A stretch of DNA of 33,239 nt from Opitutia bacterium (GCA_002694035.1 NZKY01000045.1:45985-79223); one strand, 5' to 3'. Shown: positions 9,755 to 20,173, counted from the stretch's first letter. Notes: generated by a model not told the origin, from the letters alone. Program-made: numbers and translations.

Positions 9755-10849
9755 ATGAATCTCTGCTTCCCTATGACTTTGATGATTATGTCATCAGTAC
9801 TTTTCTTTTCCTGCCAATCCACAAATTATACTACTATTGATTTTTCAGATGGCTCATACACTGGTGAAATTGACAGTAAAGGAAGAAAACACGGAAAAGG
9901 GGCATACAAATGGCTGGATGGTTCAACATATGAAGGTGATTTTAAAAAAGATTTAAGGCATGGGAATGGCTTATTTAAATGGAGTAATGGTGAATCTTAC
10001 AAGGGGGACTATTTAGAAGATGAACGAACTGGACAAGGATTATATACTTGGCCTGATGGTTCTTACTATGAAGGTTCTTTTCTTGTTGGAAAAAGGCATG
10101 GTCAGGGTACTTATTATTCTGCAGATGGCACATCATATTTTGGTAACTGGTTTGATGATTTACAGCATGGAGAAGGCACCCTATCTGAACCTGAAAAGGG
10201 GGTTGTAAAGTCGATTTGGAAAAATGGAAAAATTATCACAAAACCGTCAATTCTTCCAGAATCTGCATCAAAACCGGCCATTCAGAAATCAGATTTTAGC
10301 AATCCTCTAAATAATGCTGTTACTGCTGTTGAATTTAAAGACAACTTTTCAGAAAAAACCGAAAATGAAAGATTAAATACAGGGGGGACCGTAACTAAGG
10401 ATACAATCACCGCCTACAATGAAACCAATACAATTATTCCTGTAATTACAGAATTAGAACAGAAGGATCCACCTAGTGAAAAGTCTCTCTCGGAAGAAAT
10501 CGATATCTCAAGTACAGAGGGTGAATCAAACCAAATTAAAGAAAGTGAGTTCGAACAAAAGCCTTCATCCAATTCGGTAAAAAAATCAGACTCCAATATT
10601 TGGACAGGGACGGTAGCTGATGCTGAAGAAGAGTTTTTCACTGAACTAATTAATGGTATTGATACTGTAAAATATACAGATTCGAAATTACCCTTCACTG
10701 GAAAAATGCAAATTCTAAATTCCGCCGGAACATTAATTGGTGAAGTTAATCTTCTGAACGGGCAATTGCATGGCGAAGAGATCTTCATCAATGAAGCCGG
10801 TGTAATTACCGAAAAAAATATTTGGGAAAAAGGCGTCCGAGCGAACTAA
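9755..10849 (+). CDS. MORN-repeat lipoprotein
   Basis: Lipoprotein signal MNLCFPMTLMIMSSVLFFSC, then five ~23-aa MORN repeats (YTGEIDSKGRKHGKGAYKWLDGS / YEGDFKKDLRHGNGLFKWSNGES / YKGDYLEDERTGQGLYTWPDGSY / YEGSFLVGKRHGQGTYYSADGTS / YFGNWFDDLQHGEGTL), a Ser/Glu-rich linker and a C-terminal MORN_2-like unit. Confidence 0.85.
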   Translation: MNLCFPMTLMIMSSVLFFSCQSTNYTTIDFSDGSYTGEIDSKGRKHGKGAYKWLDGSTYEGDFKKDLRHGNGLFKWSNGESYKGDYLEDERTGQGLYTWPDGSYYEGSFLVGKRHGQGTYYSADGTSYFGNWFDDLQHGEGTLSEPEKGVVKSIWKNGKIITKPSILPESASKPAIQKSDFSNPLNNAVTAVEFKDNFSEKTENERLNTGGTVTKDTITAYNETNTIIPVITELEQKDPPSEKSLSEEIDISSTEGESNQIKESEFEQKPSSNSVKKSDSNIWTGTVADAEEEFFTELINGIDTVKYTDSKLPFTGKMQILNSAGTLIGEVNLLNGQLHGEEIFINEAGVITEKNIWEKGVRAN

Positions 10850-10854
10850 AGAAG

Positions 10855-10886
10855 ACAATTTTCTATCGTTTGATAGTTAATTGTTT
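10855..10886 (+). terminator. Candidate terminator downstream of the MORN lipoprotein
   Basis: Hairpin acaatt-tt-ctatc-(gttt)-gatag-tt-aattgt starting 5 nt after the stop codon, followed by a short T-rich stretch. AT-rich stem and weak T-tract. Confidence 0.45.
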
Positions 10887-11037
10887 CAAATTTCAAATTC
10901 ACAATTTCCAAAAAATCCGGTTTTAAATGCAAAATTTAAATTAGTAATATTTGCACATCTGCATTTCTCATATTGATTGTTATAAACGTTAATTTTTAAA
11001 AATTTCTTTTTTGATTCAACAGATTATTTCTTAATAT

Positions 11038-14000
11038 ATGAGTTTACCAATTTCGGAGGTTTTAAAAAATCCCAAAAAAAATGATTCTAATTTGCCTTAC
11101 GATCCGAGCGAATTCCCCCGTGAACTCAAAAGGCATTACATCTCTGCTGGGAATGATGACATTTCGTCAATGCTTGAAATTATTGGATTAAACTCTCTCG
11201 ACGATTTATATTCTCATATACCAAAAGACTTACACTTTGAAGAATCTCCAAATTTGCCTGATGAATTAGATTACGATGAGGCAATTATAAAACTTTCGGA
11301 AATTGCTCACAAAACCAATCATAAAATTTCATTTATTGGAGATGCTCTCCATGTTTGGAAAAGTCATAAAATTGTTGATTTTGTTTCCAATCTTCGCTCC
11401 CTGAGTACTTCTTACACTCCTTACCAACCAGAAAGAAGTCAGGGTACTCTGGTCACTCATTGGATTTACCAATGTGCCATGTCCACCCTCACTGGTTTTG
11501 AAGCAATTAATACTTCTTTATACGACCGAACTGCAGCTATCTATGAAGCGATTTGTTGTGCTGTACGTACAAATAAAAAAGGATCTAAGATATTCCTTGC
11601 AGAGACGCTCTTTGAGAAAGAAGTCGATGTTATACGAACATTGGCTGAAGAAACATCACTTACTTTTGATTTTATTCCTGTAGATCCTAAAACTGGTGTC
11701 TTAAATTACGAAATTCTTAAAAACCTTAAAGAAAATGAATTAAGTTTAATCTCAGGTTTTGTTTTTCCTCAGGTTAATTCAATGGGCCTTCTTGAGGATG
11801 TCGATCTGCTTGCTGATTTCTGCTCCTCTAATCAAATCAGATCCATTGCATGTATTGATCCAATGCTACTTGGAACAGGTGGACTGAAACCCCCTACAAA
11901 TTTCGGTGAAAAAGGTGCAGACTTTATTGTGGGTGAAGCACAGCATCTTGCCATCGGTGCAAATTTTGGTGGCCCCGGTCTTGGCCTATTTGGATGTAGG
12001 CACAATCAGACAAATACCCGGGATTTACGATCTTCACCAGGGCGCTATATCGGTAAAGCAAAAGACGAAAACGGGAGAGACTGTTTCGTCATGATTCTGT
12101 CTACCCGCGAGCAACATATAAGAAAAGAGAAGGCAACATCGAATGTCTGTTCGAATCAAGCTTTTCTTGCCACTCTAGCTGGTGCATCCCTCTTGGCAAA
12201 AGGAGAAAATGGATTAAGCAACTCAATTAATGAGGCTTTAAATTTTAAATCTCGTATTATTTCTGCAATCAACAATTTGAATGGTATCAAAATAGCTTTT
12301 TCTAAACAGCAAAGCTTCAACGAAATTGTCCTTGAAACAGAAATTTCTATTCCTGAACTATTAAGTCATGCTGATGCACTCGGAATTCAATTGGGAGTCG
12401 ATGTTTCCAATCGCTATCAAAATATTTCAGATCGAAATCTAATAAAATTAACTTTTACCGATATTCACGATGAGCAATCAATTGATGAATTGATTGGTTT
12501 CCTTAATCGTACCTTTGAACTCAAAGAAATGCCTCATACATCTCAACAGGATAAGCTAGATAGTTGTTATCTTCGAAATGAGTCCGTTAATCTACCTTCT
12601 TTTTCCTATGATGAGTTATCCCAATATTACAAAAAATTAGCCGAGCTGAATGTTAGTCCTGATAATGGGTGTTATCCATTGGGTTCTTGCACTATGAAAT
12701 ACAACCCTCTCCTCAACGATTGGGCAGCAAGTCTTAGTGGATTTAGCAATGCACATCCACAAGCTCCTGAAACTGATGTACAAGGACCACTTGAAGTTCT
12801 TTTTGAAATTCAAGAGTGGTTTAAACAAATTACAGGATTGCCTGGTGTAACTACGCAACCAGTTGCTGGAGCCCAAGGCGAGTTAGTTGGATTAAAACTT
12901 TTTCAGGCATATCATCGCTCCAATGGATGTCTCAAACGCGACGTAGTTTTTATTCCAAAATCGGCTCATGGAACAAATTTTGCTACAGCTGCAATGGCTG
13001 GATTCACTGGTCAAGACGGTATTGTATATCTTGAGGCTAATGAAAATGGTACTGTTAATATGGACGATTTTCACGAAAAGATTTCTCTTTTTGGAAAAAG
13101 ACTTTGCGGTGTAATGATTACAAATCCAAATACCTCTGGTTTATTCGAAGAATCGTTTCACGAAATCTCTGAATGTGTTCATAAAGCTGGAGGGTTAGTT
13201 TACATGGATGGAGCAAATATGAATGCAATCGCAGCTAAAATAGACCTAGGCAAACTTGGAGTAGATGCAGTTCATAACAATCTTCACAAAACATGGACTA
13301 TTCCTCACGGAGGTGGTGGACCTGGAGATGCCATCGTAGCAGTTTCCGAGAAATTAATTCCTTTTTTACCAGGTGTTCAAATTATCAAAGATGCAAGTGG
13401 AAAATTTAATTCTGTTTTACCTGAGAAAAGTATTGGGTCTTTTCACAGGCATTGGGGTAATTTCAGTCATAAAGTCAGAGCATATTCCTATCTTTTACGC
13501 CTAGGCAAAGCTGGTGTTCCTAAAATGTCATCTATCGCAGTACTTGCTTCTCGTTATTTGTTTGAAAGGTTAAAAAGTTACTTCCCTACTCTACCTGAAA
13601 AGTCTGAACACACTCCACGAATGCATGAATTTATTTTAACCCTGAGCAACGAGGATTTTCTCAGACTTGAAAAAATTGGTATCCCCAAAAGCAAAGCAAT
13701 CCCGCAAGTGGGAAAACTTTTTTTAGACTTTGGATTTCACGCCCCTACTGTTGCATTTCCAGAAATTTTTGGTCTCATGATCGAACCAACTGAAAGTTAT
13801 TCAAAGGAAGAACTTGACAGATTTGCAGATGCGGTAATTGCGATAAAAGAAATCATTATTGAATGTCCTGAAGCTGTCAAATCCGCTCCTCACTTTACGC
13901 CCATTGACCGTGTTGATGAGGTTACCGCGAACAGAAACTTGATCCTAAATGAGAAATTATATCATTTGCCATCTTTGCACATGAACCGAATATCTCCCAA

Positions 14001-14076
14001 TGTCCTAAATGAACTCCAAATTTCGGAAATCAAAAACAAAATCATAGAATGTTCAAATCATGAAGGAAATATTTGA
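11038..14076 (+). CDS. gcvP: Glycine dehydrogenase (decarboxylating), fused GcvPA-GcvPB
   Basis: N-terminal half matches the P-protein subunit 1 pattern (SPGRYIGKAKDENGRDCFVMILSTREQHIRKEKATSNVCSNQA); C-terminal half matches subunit 2 (YPLGSCTMKYNP, PLP-Lys region HNNLHKTWTIPHGGGGPG). Confidence 0.95.
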   Translation: MSLPISEVLKNPKKNDSNLPYDPSEFPRELKRHYISAGNDDISSMLEIIGLNSLDDLYSHIPKDLHFEESPNLPDELDYDEAIIKLSEIAHKTNHKISFIGDALHVWKSHKIVDFVSNLRSLSTSYTPYQPERSQGTLVTHWIYQCAMSTLTGFEAINTSLYDRTAAIYEAICCAVRTNKKGSKIFLAETLFEKEVDVIRTLAEETSLTFDFIPVDPKTGVLNYEILKNLKENELSLISGFVFPQVNSMGLLEDVDLLADFCSSNQIRSIACIDPMLLGTGGLKPPTNFGEKGADFIVGEAQHLAIGANFGGPGLGLFGCRHNQTNTRDLRSSPGRYIGKAKDENGRDCFVMILSTREQHIRKEKATSNVCSNQAFLATLAGASLLAKGENGLSNSINEALNFKSRIISAINNLNGIKIAFSKQQSFNEIVLETEISIPELLSHADALGIQLGVDVSNRYQNISDRNLIKLTFTDIHDEQSIDELIGFLNRTFELKEMPHTSQQDKLDSCYLRNESVNLPSFSYDELSQYYKKLAELNVSPDNGCYPLGSCTMKYNPLLNDWAASLSGFSNAHPQAPETDVQGPLEVLFEIQEWFKQITGLPGVTTQPVAGAQGELVGLKLFQAYHRSNGCLKRDVVFIPKSAHGTNFATAAMAGFTGQDGIVYLEANENGTVNMDDFHEKISLFGKRLCGVMITNPNTSGLFEESFHEISECVHKAGGLVYMDGANMNAIAAKIDLGKLGVDAVHNNLHKTWTIPHGGGGPGDAIVAVSEKLIPFLPGVQIIKDASGKFNSVLPEKSIGSFHRHWGNFSHKVRAYSYLLRLGKAGVPKMSSIAVLASRYLFERLKSYFPTLPEKSEHTPRMHEFILTLSNEDFLRLEKIGIPKSKAIPQVGKLFLDFGFHAPTVAFPEIFGLMIEPTESYSKEELDRFADAVIAIKEIIIECPEAVKSAPHFTPIDRVDEVTANRNLILNEKLYHLPSLHMNRISPNVLNELQISEIKNKIIECSNHEGNI

Positions 14077-14106
14077 CGATTTTTTGAAGTTTCTTAGATT
14101 AGAATC

Positions 14107-14352
14107 ATGTCTGAAGAATCAAATGACAAACCACTAATTTCAAAAAAAGGATTAGTGATCGATCTATTTTTAACGATCCTCTTCTTTGCTTACATGTTTT
14201 TTGTTTTAAAGCCACATGTACCTTCTGAAGATCCAATTGCTGTAACTATAGTTGCAGGAATGACTTCTTTTTGCATGAGTGGCGTTTTTTGGATGGCAGC
14301 AAGTATGTTTCGTGTGACTTTAGTAGACTACAACCGAAACAAGGAAAAGTAA
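14107..14352 (+). CDS. Small membrane protein, two predicted TM segments, unknown function
   Basis: 81 aa with hydrophobic segments GLVIDLFLTILFFAYMFFVL and VTIVAGMTSFCMSGVFWMAASMF; compactly placed after gcvP. Confidence 0.65.
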   Translation: MSEESNDKPLISKKGLVIDLFLTILFFAYMFFVLKPHVPSEDPIAVTIVAGMTSFCMSGVFWMAASMFRVTLVDYNRNKEK

Positions 14353-14356
14353 TATA

Positions 14357-15640
14357 TTACAATTCGAAATTCTTCAAATCTTCGTAAAGCAGATTGCTTG
14401 GATAGGCTGTCAATCTGACTCCGTCGTATTCGGCGTACTCATTGACTAAACTTCCCTCCTTCCTAGTGTTAACAACCAATTGGTATTGATCGTGAGGAAT
14501 TAAAAAAGTTCTTTTCTTTTTGGTAAGACCTAGTTTTCTCTCTATAAATTGTAAGAGTTCTGAGATTCCCTCTCCAGATTCGCAACTTACAAATACATTA
14601 TCTACACCTTTACAATTTTGACTAAGTTTTAAATTTTCCAAGTCATTGGATTTTAGAAGGTCAATCTTGTTGAATACAGTTAGTATTTCTTTATCTTCGG
14701 CACCTAATTCATTTAATACAGCAAGCGTTGTTTCCATGTGTTCTTCGAACTGCGGATTAGATAAGTCAACCACATGTAAAAGCAGATTCGCAACCAAAGT
14801 TTCTTCCAAGGTTGCCCTAAATGCATCAACTAAACGATGAGGGAGCTTACGAATAAATCCTACCGTATCGGTAAAAATTATTTTGATTCCATTAGGTAAT
14901 CTTGCATGTCGACTTGTCGGGTCTAGCGTCGCAAATAATTTATCCTCTGATAAAACATCCGACCGACATACCTTGTTCAAAAAAGTTGATTTACCAGCAT
15001 TGGTATAACCAACGAGTGCGATCGTGGGTAAGGGGATTTTTAATCTTCTTTTACGAGTCGTTTTACGCGTTTTGGCAATTTGTTTAATTTCTTTTTTTGT
15101 AGCTGTAATTTGATCCCTAACTAATCGTTGATCTAGCTCAATTTGAGCTTCCCCCTCTCCTCTTTGCGTTACCCCACCACCTCTCTGTCTTCCAAGATGC
15201 GTCCATGCTCTCCTTAGTCTTGGGAGAGAATATTCAAGTCTTGCCAGCTTAACTTGGAGAACAGCTTCCTTAGTTTGAGCCCTAGCCGCAAAAACATCTA
15301 ATATGATTTCCTGTCGATCAATAACTAAAACCTTGGATTCTTCTTCCCAATTCCGCTGTTGGCTAGGAGACAATTCATTGTCGAAAATAATCACATCACA
15401 TGCAAGGTCACCAACCTGCTGTATAATTTCATTAAATTTTCCCTTTCCAATAAGATATCCAGGGTAAGTTTTTCGTACCCGTACTACTTTTTTATGAAAG
15501 ATTTGAATCCCTAAATTAGACACTAGTTCATAGAGTTCATCTAATAACGATTCTGCATTATTTCTCTCTTCTTCTTTGGAAATGACAGCTAAGAGGTAGG
15601 CTTTTTCAACCAACCTTGGCTTTTCCTTAACTTCAAACAT
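14357..15640 (-). CDS. hflX: GTPase HflX
   Basis: DVIIFDNELSPSQQRNWE, GRQRGGGVTQRGEGEAQIELDQR, LVGYTNAGKSTFLN, DTVGFIRKLPHRLVDAFRATLEE. Confidence 0.97.
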   Translation of the reverse strand: MFEVKEKPRLVEKAYLLAVISKEEERNNAESLLDELYELVSNLGIQIFHKKVVRVRKTYPGYLIGKGKFNEIIQQVGDLACDVIIFDNELSPSQQRNWEEESKVLVIDRQEIILDVFAARAQTKEAVLQVKLARLEYSLPRLRRAWTHLGRQRGGGVTQRGEGEAQIELDQRLVRDQITATKKEIKQIAKTRKTTRKRRLKIPLPTIALVGYTNAGKSTFLNKVCRSDVLSEDKLFATLDPTSRHARLPNGIKIIFTDTVGFIRKLPHRLVDAFRATLEETLVANLLLHVVDLSNPQFEEHMETTLAVLNELGAEDKEILTVFNKIDLLKSNDLENLKLSQNCKGVDNVFVSCESGEGISELLQFIERKLGLTKKKRTFLIPHDQYQLVVNTRKEGSLVNEYAEYDGVRLTAYPSNLLYEDLKNFEL

Positions 15641-15690
15641 TCAAAACAAAAGAGGGGTCGGACATAATAGCAGTCCGAACCCCTCTTTAA
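15641..15690 (-). terminator. Intrinsic terminator after ppdK
   Basis: Strong inverted repeat aaagaggggt-cggac-(ataatagca)-gtccg-a-acccctcttt (15649..15688). Minus-strand reading ends ..cccctcttttgttttga, i.e. a U-rich tail. Confidence 0.85.
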
Positions 15691-15714
15691 AGTAATTAAT
15701 CAAATGATAGGCAA

Positions 15715-18504
15715 TCAACTGACTGCTGCCTGAGCAGCAGCAAGTCGGGCAGTTGGTACACGGAAAGGTGAACAACTGACATAATTCAGTCCAATCTTGT
15801 GACAGAATTCTACACTCTTTGGATCTCCACCGTGTTCTCCGCATATTCCTAATTTTATACCGCGACGAGAGGATTTGCCTCTTTTTACTCCAATTTCCAT
15901 GAGTTGACCAACACCACTCTGGTCTACGCTGGCAAATGGATTCGCATCAACAATATCAAGCTCAGTATAATTTGGAAGGAAACTTCCGGAATCATCTCTG
16001 CTCATACCCATGGTAGTTTGAGTTAAATCATTAGTTCCAAAACTGAAGAATTGAGCAGTCTTTGCAATCTCATCGGCAACTAAGGCTGCACGGGGTATTT
16101 CAATCATTGTGCCAACTAAGTACTTAACCTTTTCACCTTTCGCAGTAAAAACTTTTTTGGCAGTCTCATGAATAACCTCTACTTGAATTTCTAACTCCCG
16201 GGGAAAGCCGACCAATGGAACCATGATTTCAGGATTTACCTCAATACCACTTTTTTGGACTAAAATTGCAGCCTCCAAAATGGCTTGTGCCTGCATCTCA
16301 GTGATTTCGGAATAAGAAATTCCTAATCGGCAACCACGGTGACCAAGCATTGGATTGAACTCATGAAGATCCTCTACTCGCTTTTTAATAGAAGCTAACG
16401 AAACGCCAAGCTTTTTGGCTAAATCACGTTGAGCAGCCTGATCATGAGGAAGGAATTCATGTAAAGGTGGATCCAACAGACGAATGGTAGCAGGACGACC
16501 TTCGAGTGCTTTGAAAATACCCTGAAAGTCTCTTCTTTGATAAGGAAGCAACTTTTTAAGAGCCTTACGGCGATCTACTTCATTATCAGCAAGAATCATT
16601 TGTCGCATAGCGTCGATACGATTTCCTTCAAAGAACATATGCTCGGTACGGCAAAGTCCGATTCCAGAAGCACCGAATGCAATCGCATTAGCAACTTGCG
16701 AAGGAGAGTCTGCATTAGTGCGGACATTCATCTTCGTAGCTTTCTCACACCAATCCATCAATTGAGAAAAGTTCTTGTAGTCGCGACTTTTCTTAGGATC
16801 CAATTTCTTATCAATTAAAACCTGTATAATTTCAGAAGGTGCAGTCTTTAATTCCCCAGCAAAGATTTCTCCCGTTGTTCCATTGATGGAAAGGTAGTCA
16901 CCTTCTTTGTAAGTTGAACCATTAACTTTTACTGTACGGCTTTTATAGTCGATATCCAAGTCGGCAGCTCCACAAACACACACTTTACCCATTTGTCTGG
17001 CGACAAGGGCAGCATGGGATGAAACCCCACCGCGTGCTGTTAAAATACCTTCGGCTGCGATCATTCCTCGCAAATCTTCAGGAGATGTTTCTTGTCTTAC
17101 CAATAAAACTGGACCTTTCTTAGCAGCTTCAACAGCACGCTCTGCATTCATACAAATTTTTCCAGATGCGGCACCTGGACCTGCAGGTAAACCCTTACAC
17201 AGTTTTTTAGCAGATTTTTGTGCTGCTGTGTCGAAAACTGGTGCGAGAACTTGATCGAGTTGTTCAGCTGGAACCCGTTTGATAGCGGTTTTCCAATCAA
17301 TCAACTTTTCTTTTACCATTTCAGTCGCAATGCGTACTGCAGCTAAACCCGTTCTTTTACCATTACGGGTTTGCAACATATACAACTTCTCATCCTCAAT
17401 CGTGAACTCAAAGTCCTGCATATCTTTAAAGTGTTTTTCTAGCTTTTTCTGCACTGCAACTAGTTCCTTAAAAGGTTTAGGTAAGACCCTCTTAAGTTTG
17501 GCAACTGGTTGTGGTGTCCGTACTCCCGCAACAACATCTTCACCTTGTGCATCAGTCAAAAACTCTCCATATAATACTTTTTCCCCAGAAGCGGGATCGC
17601 GAGTAAAACCAACTCCAGAACCAGATTTTTTTCCAGTATTTCCAAAAACCATTGCCTGAACATTTACAGCAGTGCCCCACTCTGCAGGAATGCCATATTT
17701 GCGTCGGTAAACTATTGCACGATCATTCATCCATGAACTGAAAACCGCGCCAACGGAACCTTCAAGTTGTTCCCATGGGCAGGTAGGAAAATCCTTACCA
17801 GACCTTTTTTTAACAAGTGCTTTAAAACGACTTACAAGTTCTTTCATTTGATCGGTGGTAATTCTAGAATCATCCACTTCTCCTTTTTCCTTGGGAAAGA
17901 TTTCTTTTTTGAAGTCTTCTATTATTGCCTCGAAAGGATCATGGTCCTCGCTAGGCAGTTTTTGCACGCCCATTACAACATCACCATACATTTGTATAAA
18001 GCGTCGATAGCAATCCCATGCAAAACGTGAGTTTCCGGAAGCCAAGGCCAAGGCTTCAACCGTTTCATCATTGAGACCTAGATTGAGAATTGTATCCATC
18101 ATTCCAGGCATCGAGTCTCTTGCACCCGATCGAACAGAAAGAAGTAAAGGTTTTTTGATATCCCCCAGTTTTTTCCCCAATTGTTTTTCCATTATTCCAA
18201 CAGAATTTCTAATCTGCTGGTCCAGAACCTTAGGGTATTTCTTGTTATTTTTGTAAAAGTAAGTGCACACTTCAGTTGAAATCGTAAAACCAGGAGGAAC
18301 AGGTAATCCTATTTTTGCCATCTCAGCAAGATTAGCACCTTTACCACCAAGAAGTTCGCGCTGTTTCGCATCTCCGTCGGTTTTTTTACCAAAGTCATAT
18401 ACATATTTATGCACTTTAGATTTGCTTGCCTTATTCATAGTAGAAGAGGCAGACTTGACTGTTGATTTAGTTTTGCTGGTTTTTGACTTCTTTTTTTGGG
18501 CCAT
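15715..18504 (-). CDS. ppdK: Pyruvate, phosphate dikinase
   Basis: [23 protein letters not shown], catalytic His motif [49 protein letters not shown]. Start MAQKKKSK at 18504 preferred over the upstream in-frame 18558. Confidence 0.96.
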   Translation of the reverse strand: MAQKKKSKTSKTKSTVKSASSTMNKASKSKVHKYVYDFGKKTDGDAKQRELLGGKGANLAEMAKIGLPVPPGFTISTEVCTYFYKNNKKYPKVLDQQIRNSVGIMEKQLGKKLGDIKKPLLLSVRSGARDSMPGMMDTILNLGLNDETVEALALASGNSRFAWDCYRRFIQMYGDVVMGVQKLPSEDHDPFEAIIEDFKKEIFPKEKGEVDDSRITTDQMKELVSRFKALVKKRSGKDFPTCPWEQLEGSVGAVFSSWMNDRAIVYRRKYGIPAEWGTAVNVQAMVFGNTGKKSGSGVGFTRDPASGEKVLYGEFLTDAQGEDVVAGVRTPQPVAKLKRVLPKPFKELVAVQKKLEKHFKDMQDFEFTIEDEKLYMLQTRNGKRTGLAAVRIATEMVKEKLIDWKTAIKRVPAEQLDQVLAPVFDTAAQKSAKKLCKGLPAGPGAASGKICMNAERAVEAAKKGPVLLVRQETSPEDLRGMIAAEGILTARGGVSSHAALVARQMGKVCVCGAADLDIDYKSRTVKVNGSTYKEGDYLSINGTTGEIFAGELKTAPSEIIQVLIDKKLDPKKSRDYKNFSQLMDWCEKATKMNVRTNADSPSQVANAIAFGASGIGLCRTEHMFFEGNRIDAMRQMILADNEVDRRKALKKLLPYQRRDFQGIFKALEGRPATIRLLDPPLHEFLPHDQAAQRDLAKKLGVSLASIKKRVEDLHEFNPMLGHRGCRLGISYSEITEMQAQAILEAAILVQKSGIEVNPEIMVPLVGFPRELEIQVEVIHETAKKVFTAKGEKVKYLVGTMIEIPRAALVADEIAKTAQFFSFGTNDLTQTTMGMSRDDSGSFLPNYTELDIVDANPFASVDQSGVGQLMEIGVKRGKSSRRGIKLGICGEHGGDPKSVEFCHKIGLNYVSCSPFRVPTARLAAAQAAVS

Positions 18505-18733
18505 TTTTATGAAGGTTTTTTGAATTTTGTTTTGCTTACCAACAAATGAAATAATCAAAATTGCAAGTGAGGTAAGCGAGGTGTTTTATCTTATTTTTTC
18601 ATTCTTTTGTCAATGTATGACTTTTCTTTCCTTTTAAAATGAAAGAATAAAACATTCCTCTTTGACATGGACGAAACGAAGAAAAATGACATTGTATATT
18701 CTTTGGAAATTTACCTAAATTAAAAATTTTTAA

Positions 18734-20128
18734 ATGAGCAAACCCACGAAAAAACCAAAGACTTTTGGCGAAAGATTTCAAGAAGAAGGACTTTCGGGAT
18801 TTATTAAAAAAAAGAACCCGAATGAAAAAACAGACCCGAATGAAATGCATTTCCTCGAACATTTAGAGGAACTAAGGTGGGTTATTTTAAAAGCTGTTTT
18901 AGCATTCTTATTCGGCTGTATCGGGGTTGCTGTATTTATGCAGGACTCGGTAAAACTCTTGCAAATGCCTCTTGTTAGTGCGGTAGAAGACTTTGGCGTA
19001 ATTGATATCGATCTACAAACCATTGGCCTCGAACAATATATAAAAGTCCTTAACGAAAAAAAAGTTGATCTCGGAATGCTCAGAAATTCCGATGAAAAAA
19101 ACTTGGTTGAGTGGGGTATTAAGGACCCACATCACAGGACCCGCATACTTACTCATTTTTCCAGTGGTAAAAATAGAAATCTTCTTCAGGTCATTCGCTC
19201 CTATTCTCCTATTTTCATTGCTATGAAAATTTGCTTTTTAGGAGGTATCGGTATTTCTCTTCCTTTAATTCTCTACTTCGTTGGGACATTTGTTGTTCCC
19301 GGTTTAACCAAAGAAGAAAAAAAGGTATTTTTCCCTGGGTGTATTGCCGCGACAATTCTATTTATAACCGGGGCATCCATGACCTATTTCTTTATCCTCC
19401 CTTATTCATTAGCTTTCACTATCGAATTTTCATTCAATGTATTGGGACTTGATGTTTACAGACCTGAAGCCGGAAATTACTACAGTACGATTATTTGGAT
19501 GACCTTTGCAGTCGGAATCGCTTTTCAATTCCCTCTAGTTCTAATTTTACTGATCAAAATTGGTATTTTAAGCGTTTCTAAACTTAGAGAAAATCGCCGA
19601 CTGGTATTGGTAATTCTGATGGTTTCAGCCGCTCTAATTACTCCAGGTGGAGACCCTGTTAGTTTGTGTATTTTGACGATTCCTTTGTATATTCTTTACG
19701 AATTGGCGATAATCACAGGATCCATTGTTGAAATTAGAAAACGAAATAAGGAATGGCGAGAGTGGGATGAGTCTATTCAAGGTCCAAGACCATCAAAACC
19801 TCCTGCCCATGAAAAAAAGAGATGGATACTCTATTTTAGCGTCCTTTTCATCCTCTGTACTCTCGGTATTTTTGCTTACAAGAATAAAAATTTCATTACC
19901 CCATGGATCGAATCTTTCAATGATTTTAATTTCTTTAAGGATTCAGATAAAAAAATTGATCAAAGCTTAGAGATTCCCTCAGATAAAGTGAATGACCTTG
20001 GTAAGGAGCAACTACTCAATTCAGAAGAATTCATAATTGAATTAACACCAATTGATAGCAATTGGTCTGGTGAATCAAATAAAAGTAATCAATTTCGTGC
20101 TAAAATTTTAAATACAGAAGGAAAATAA
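18734..20128 (+). CDS. tatC: Sec-independent protein translocase TatC with loop insertion and C-terminal extension
   Basis: MHFLEHLEELRWVILKAVLAFLFG and TPGGDPVSLCILTIPLYILYELAI are TatC signatures; 464 aa is much longer than typical TatC. Confidence 0.9.
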   Translation: MSKPTKKPKTFGERFQEEGLSGFIKKKNPNEKTDPNEMHFLEHLEELRWVILKAVLAFLFGCIGVAVFMQDSVKLLQMPLVSAVEDFGVIDIDLQTIGLEQYIKVLNEKKVDLGMLRNSDEKNLVEWGIKDPHHRTRILTHFSSGKNRNLLQVIRSYSPIFIAMKICFLGGIGISLPLILYFVGTFVVPGLTKEEKKVFFPGCIAATILFITGASMTYFFILPYSLAFTIEFSFNVLGLDVYRPEAGNYYSTIIWMTFAVGIAFQFPLVLILLIKIGILSVSKLRENRRLVLVILMVSAALITPGGDPVSLCILTIPLYILYELAIITGSIVEIRKRNKEWREWDESIQGPRPSKPPAHEKKRWILYFSVLFILCTLGIFAYKNKNFITPWIESFNDFNFFKDSDKKIDQSLEIPSDKVNDLGKEQLLNSEEFIIELTPIDSNWSGESNKSNQFRAKILNTEGK

Positions 20129-20173
20129 TAATCACACAATTTGAATTAAGTATAAATATAAATACCACATAAC

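Noticed and set aside
10414-10791. 125-aa minus-strand ORF opposite the MORN lipoprotein
   Set aside because: Lies opposite a well-supported gene; composition is that of an antisense frame with no domain pattern.
10850-11037. Possible glycine riboswitch upstream of gcvP
   Set aside because: The 188-nt gap is A/T-rich with no glycine-aptamer-like conserved G-rich helices; only a terminator-like hairpin at its start is supported.
15641-15844. 67-aa minus-strand ORF at the 3' end of ppdK
   Set aside because: Overlaps ppdK out of frame and runs through its terminator hairpin.
17279-17659. 126-aa plus-strand ORF and similar ORFs opposite ppdK
   Set aside because: Antisense frames inside a confidently assigned, conserved coding sequence.
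18662-18700. TTGACA ... TATATT promoter for tatC
   Set aside because: Spacing of ~27 nt is too long for a sigma70 promoter; AT-rich background makes partial matches common.
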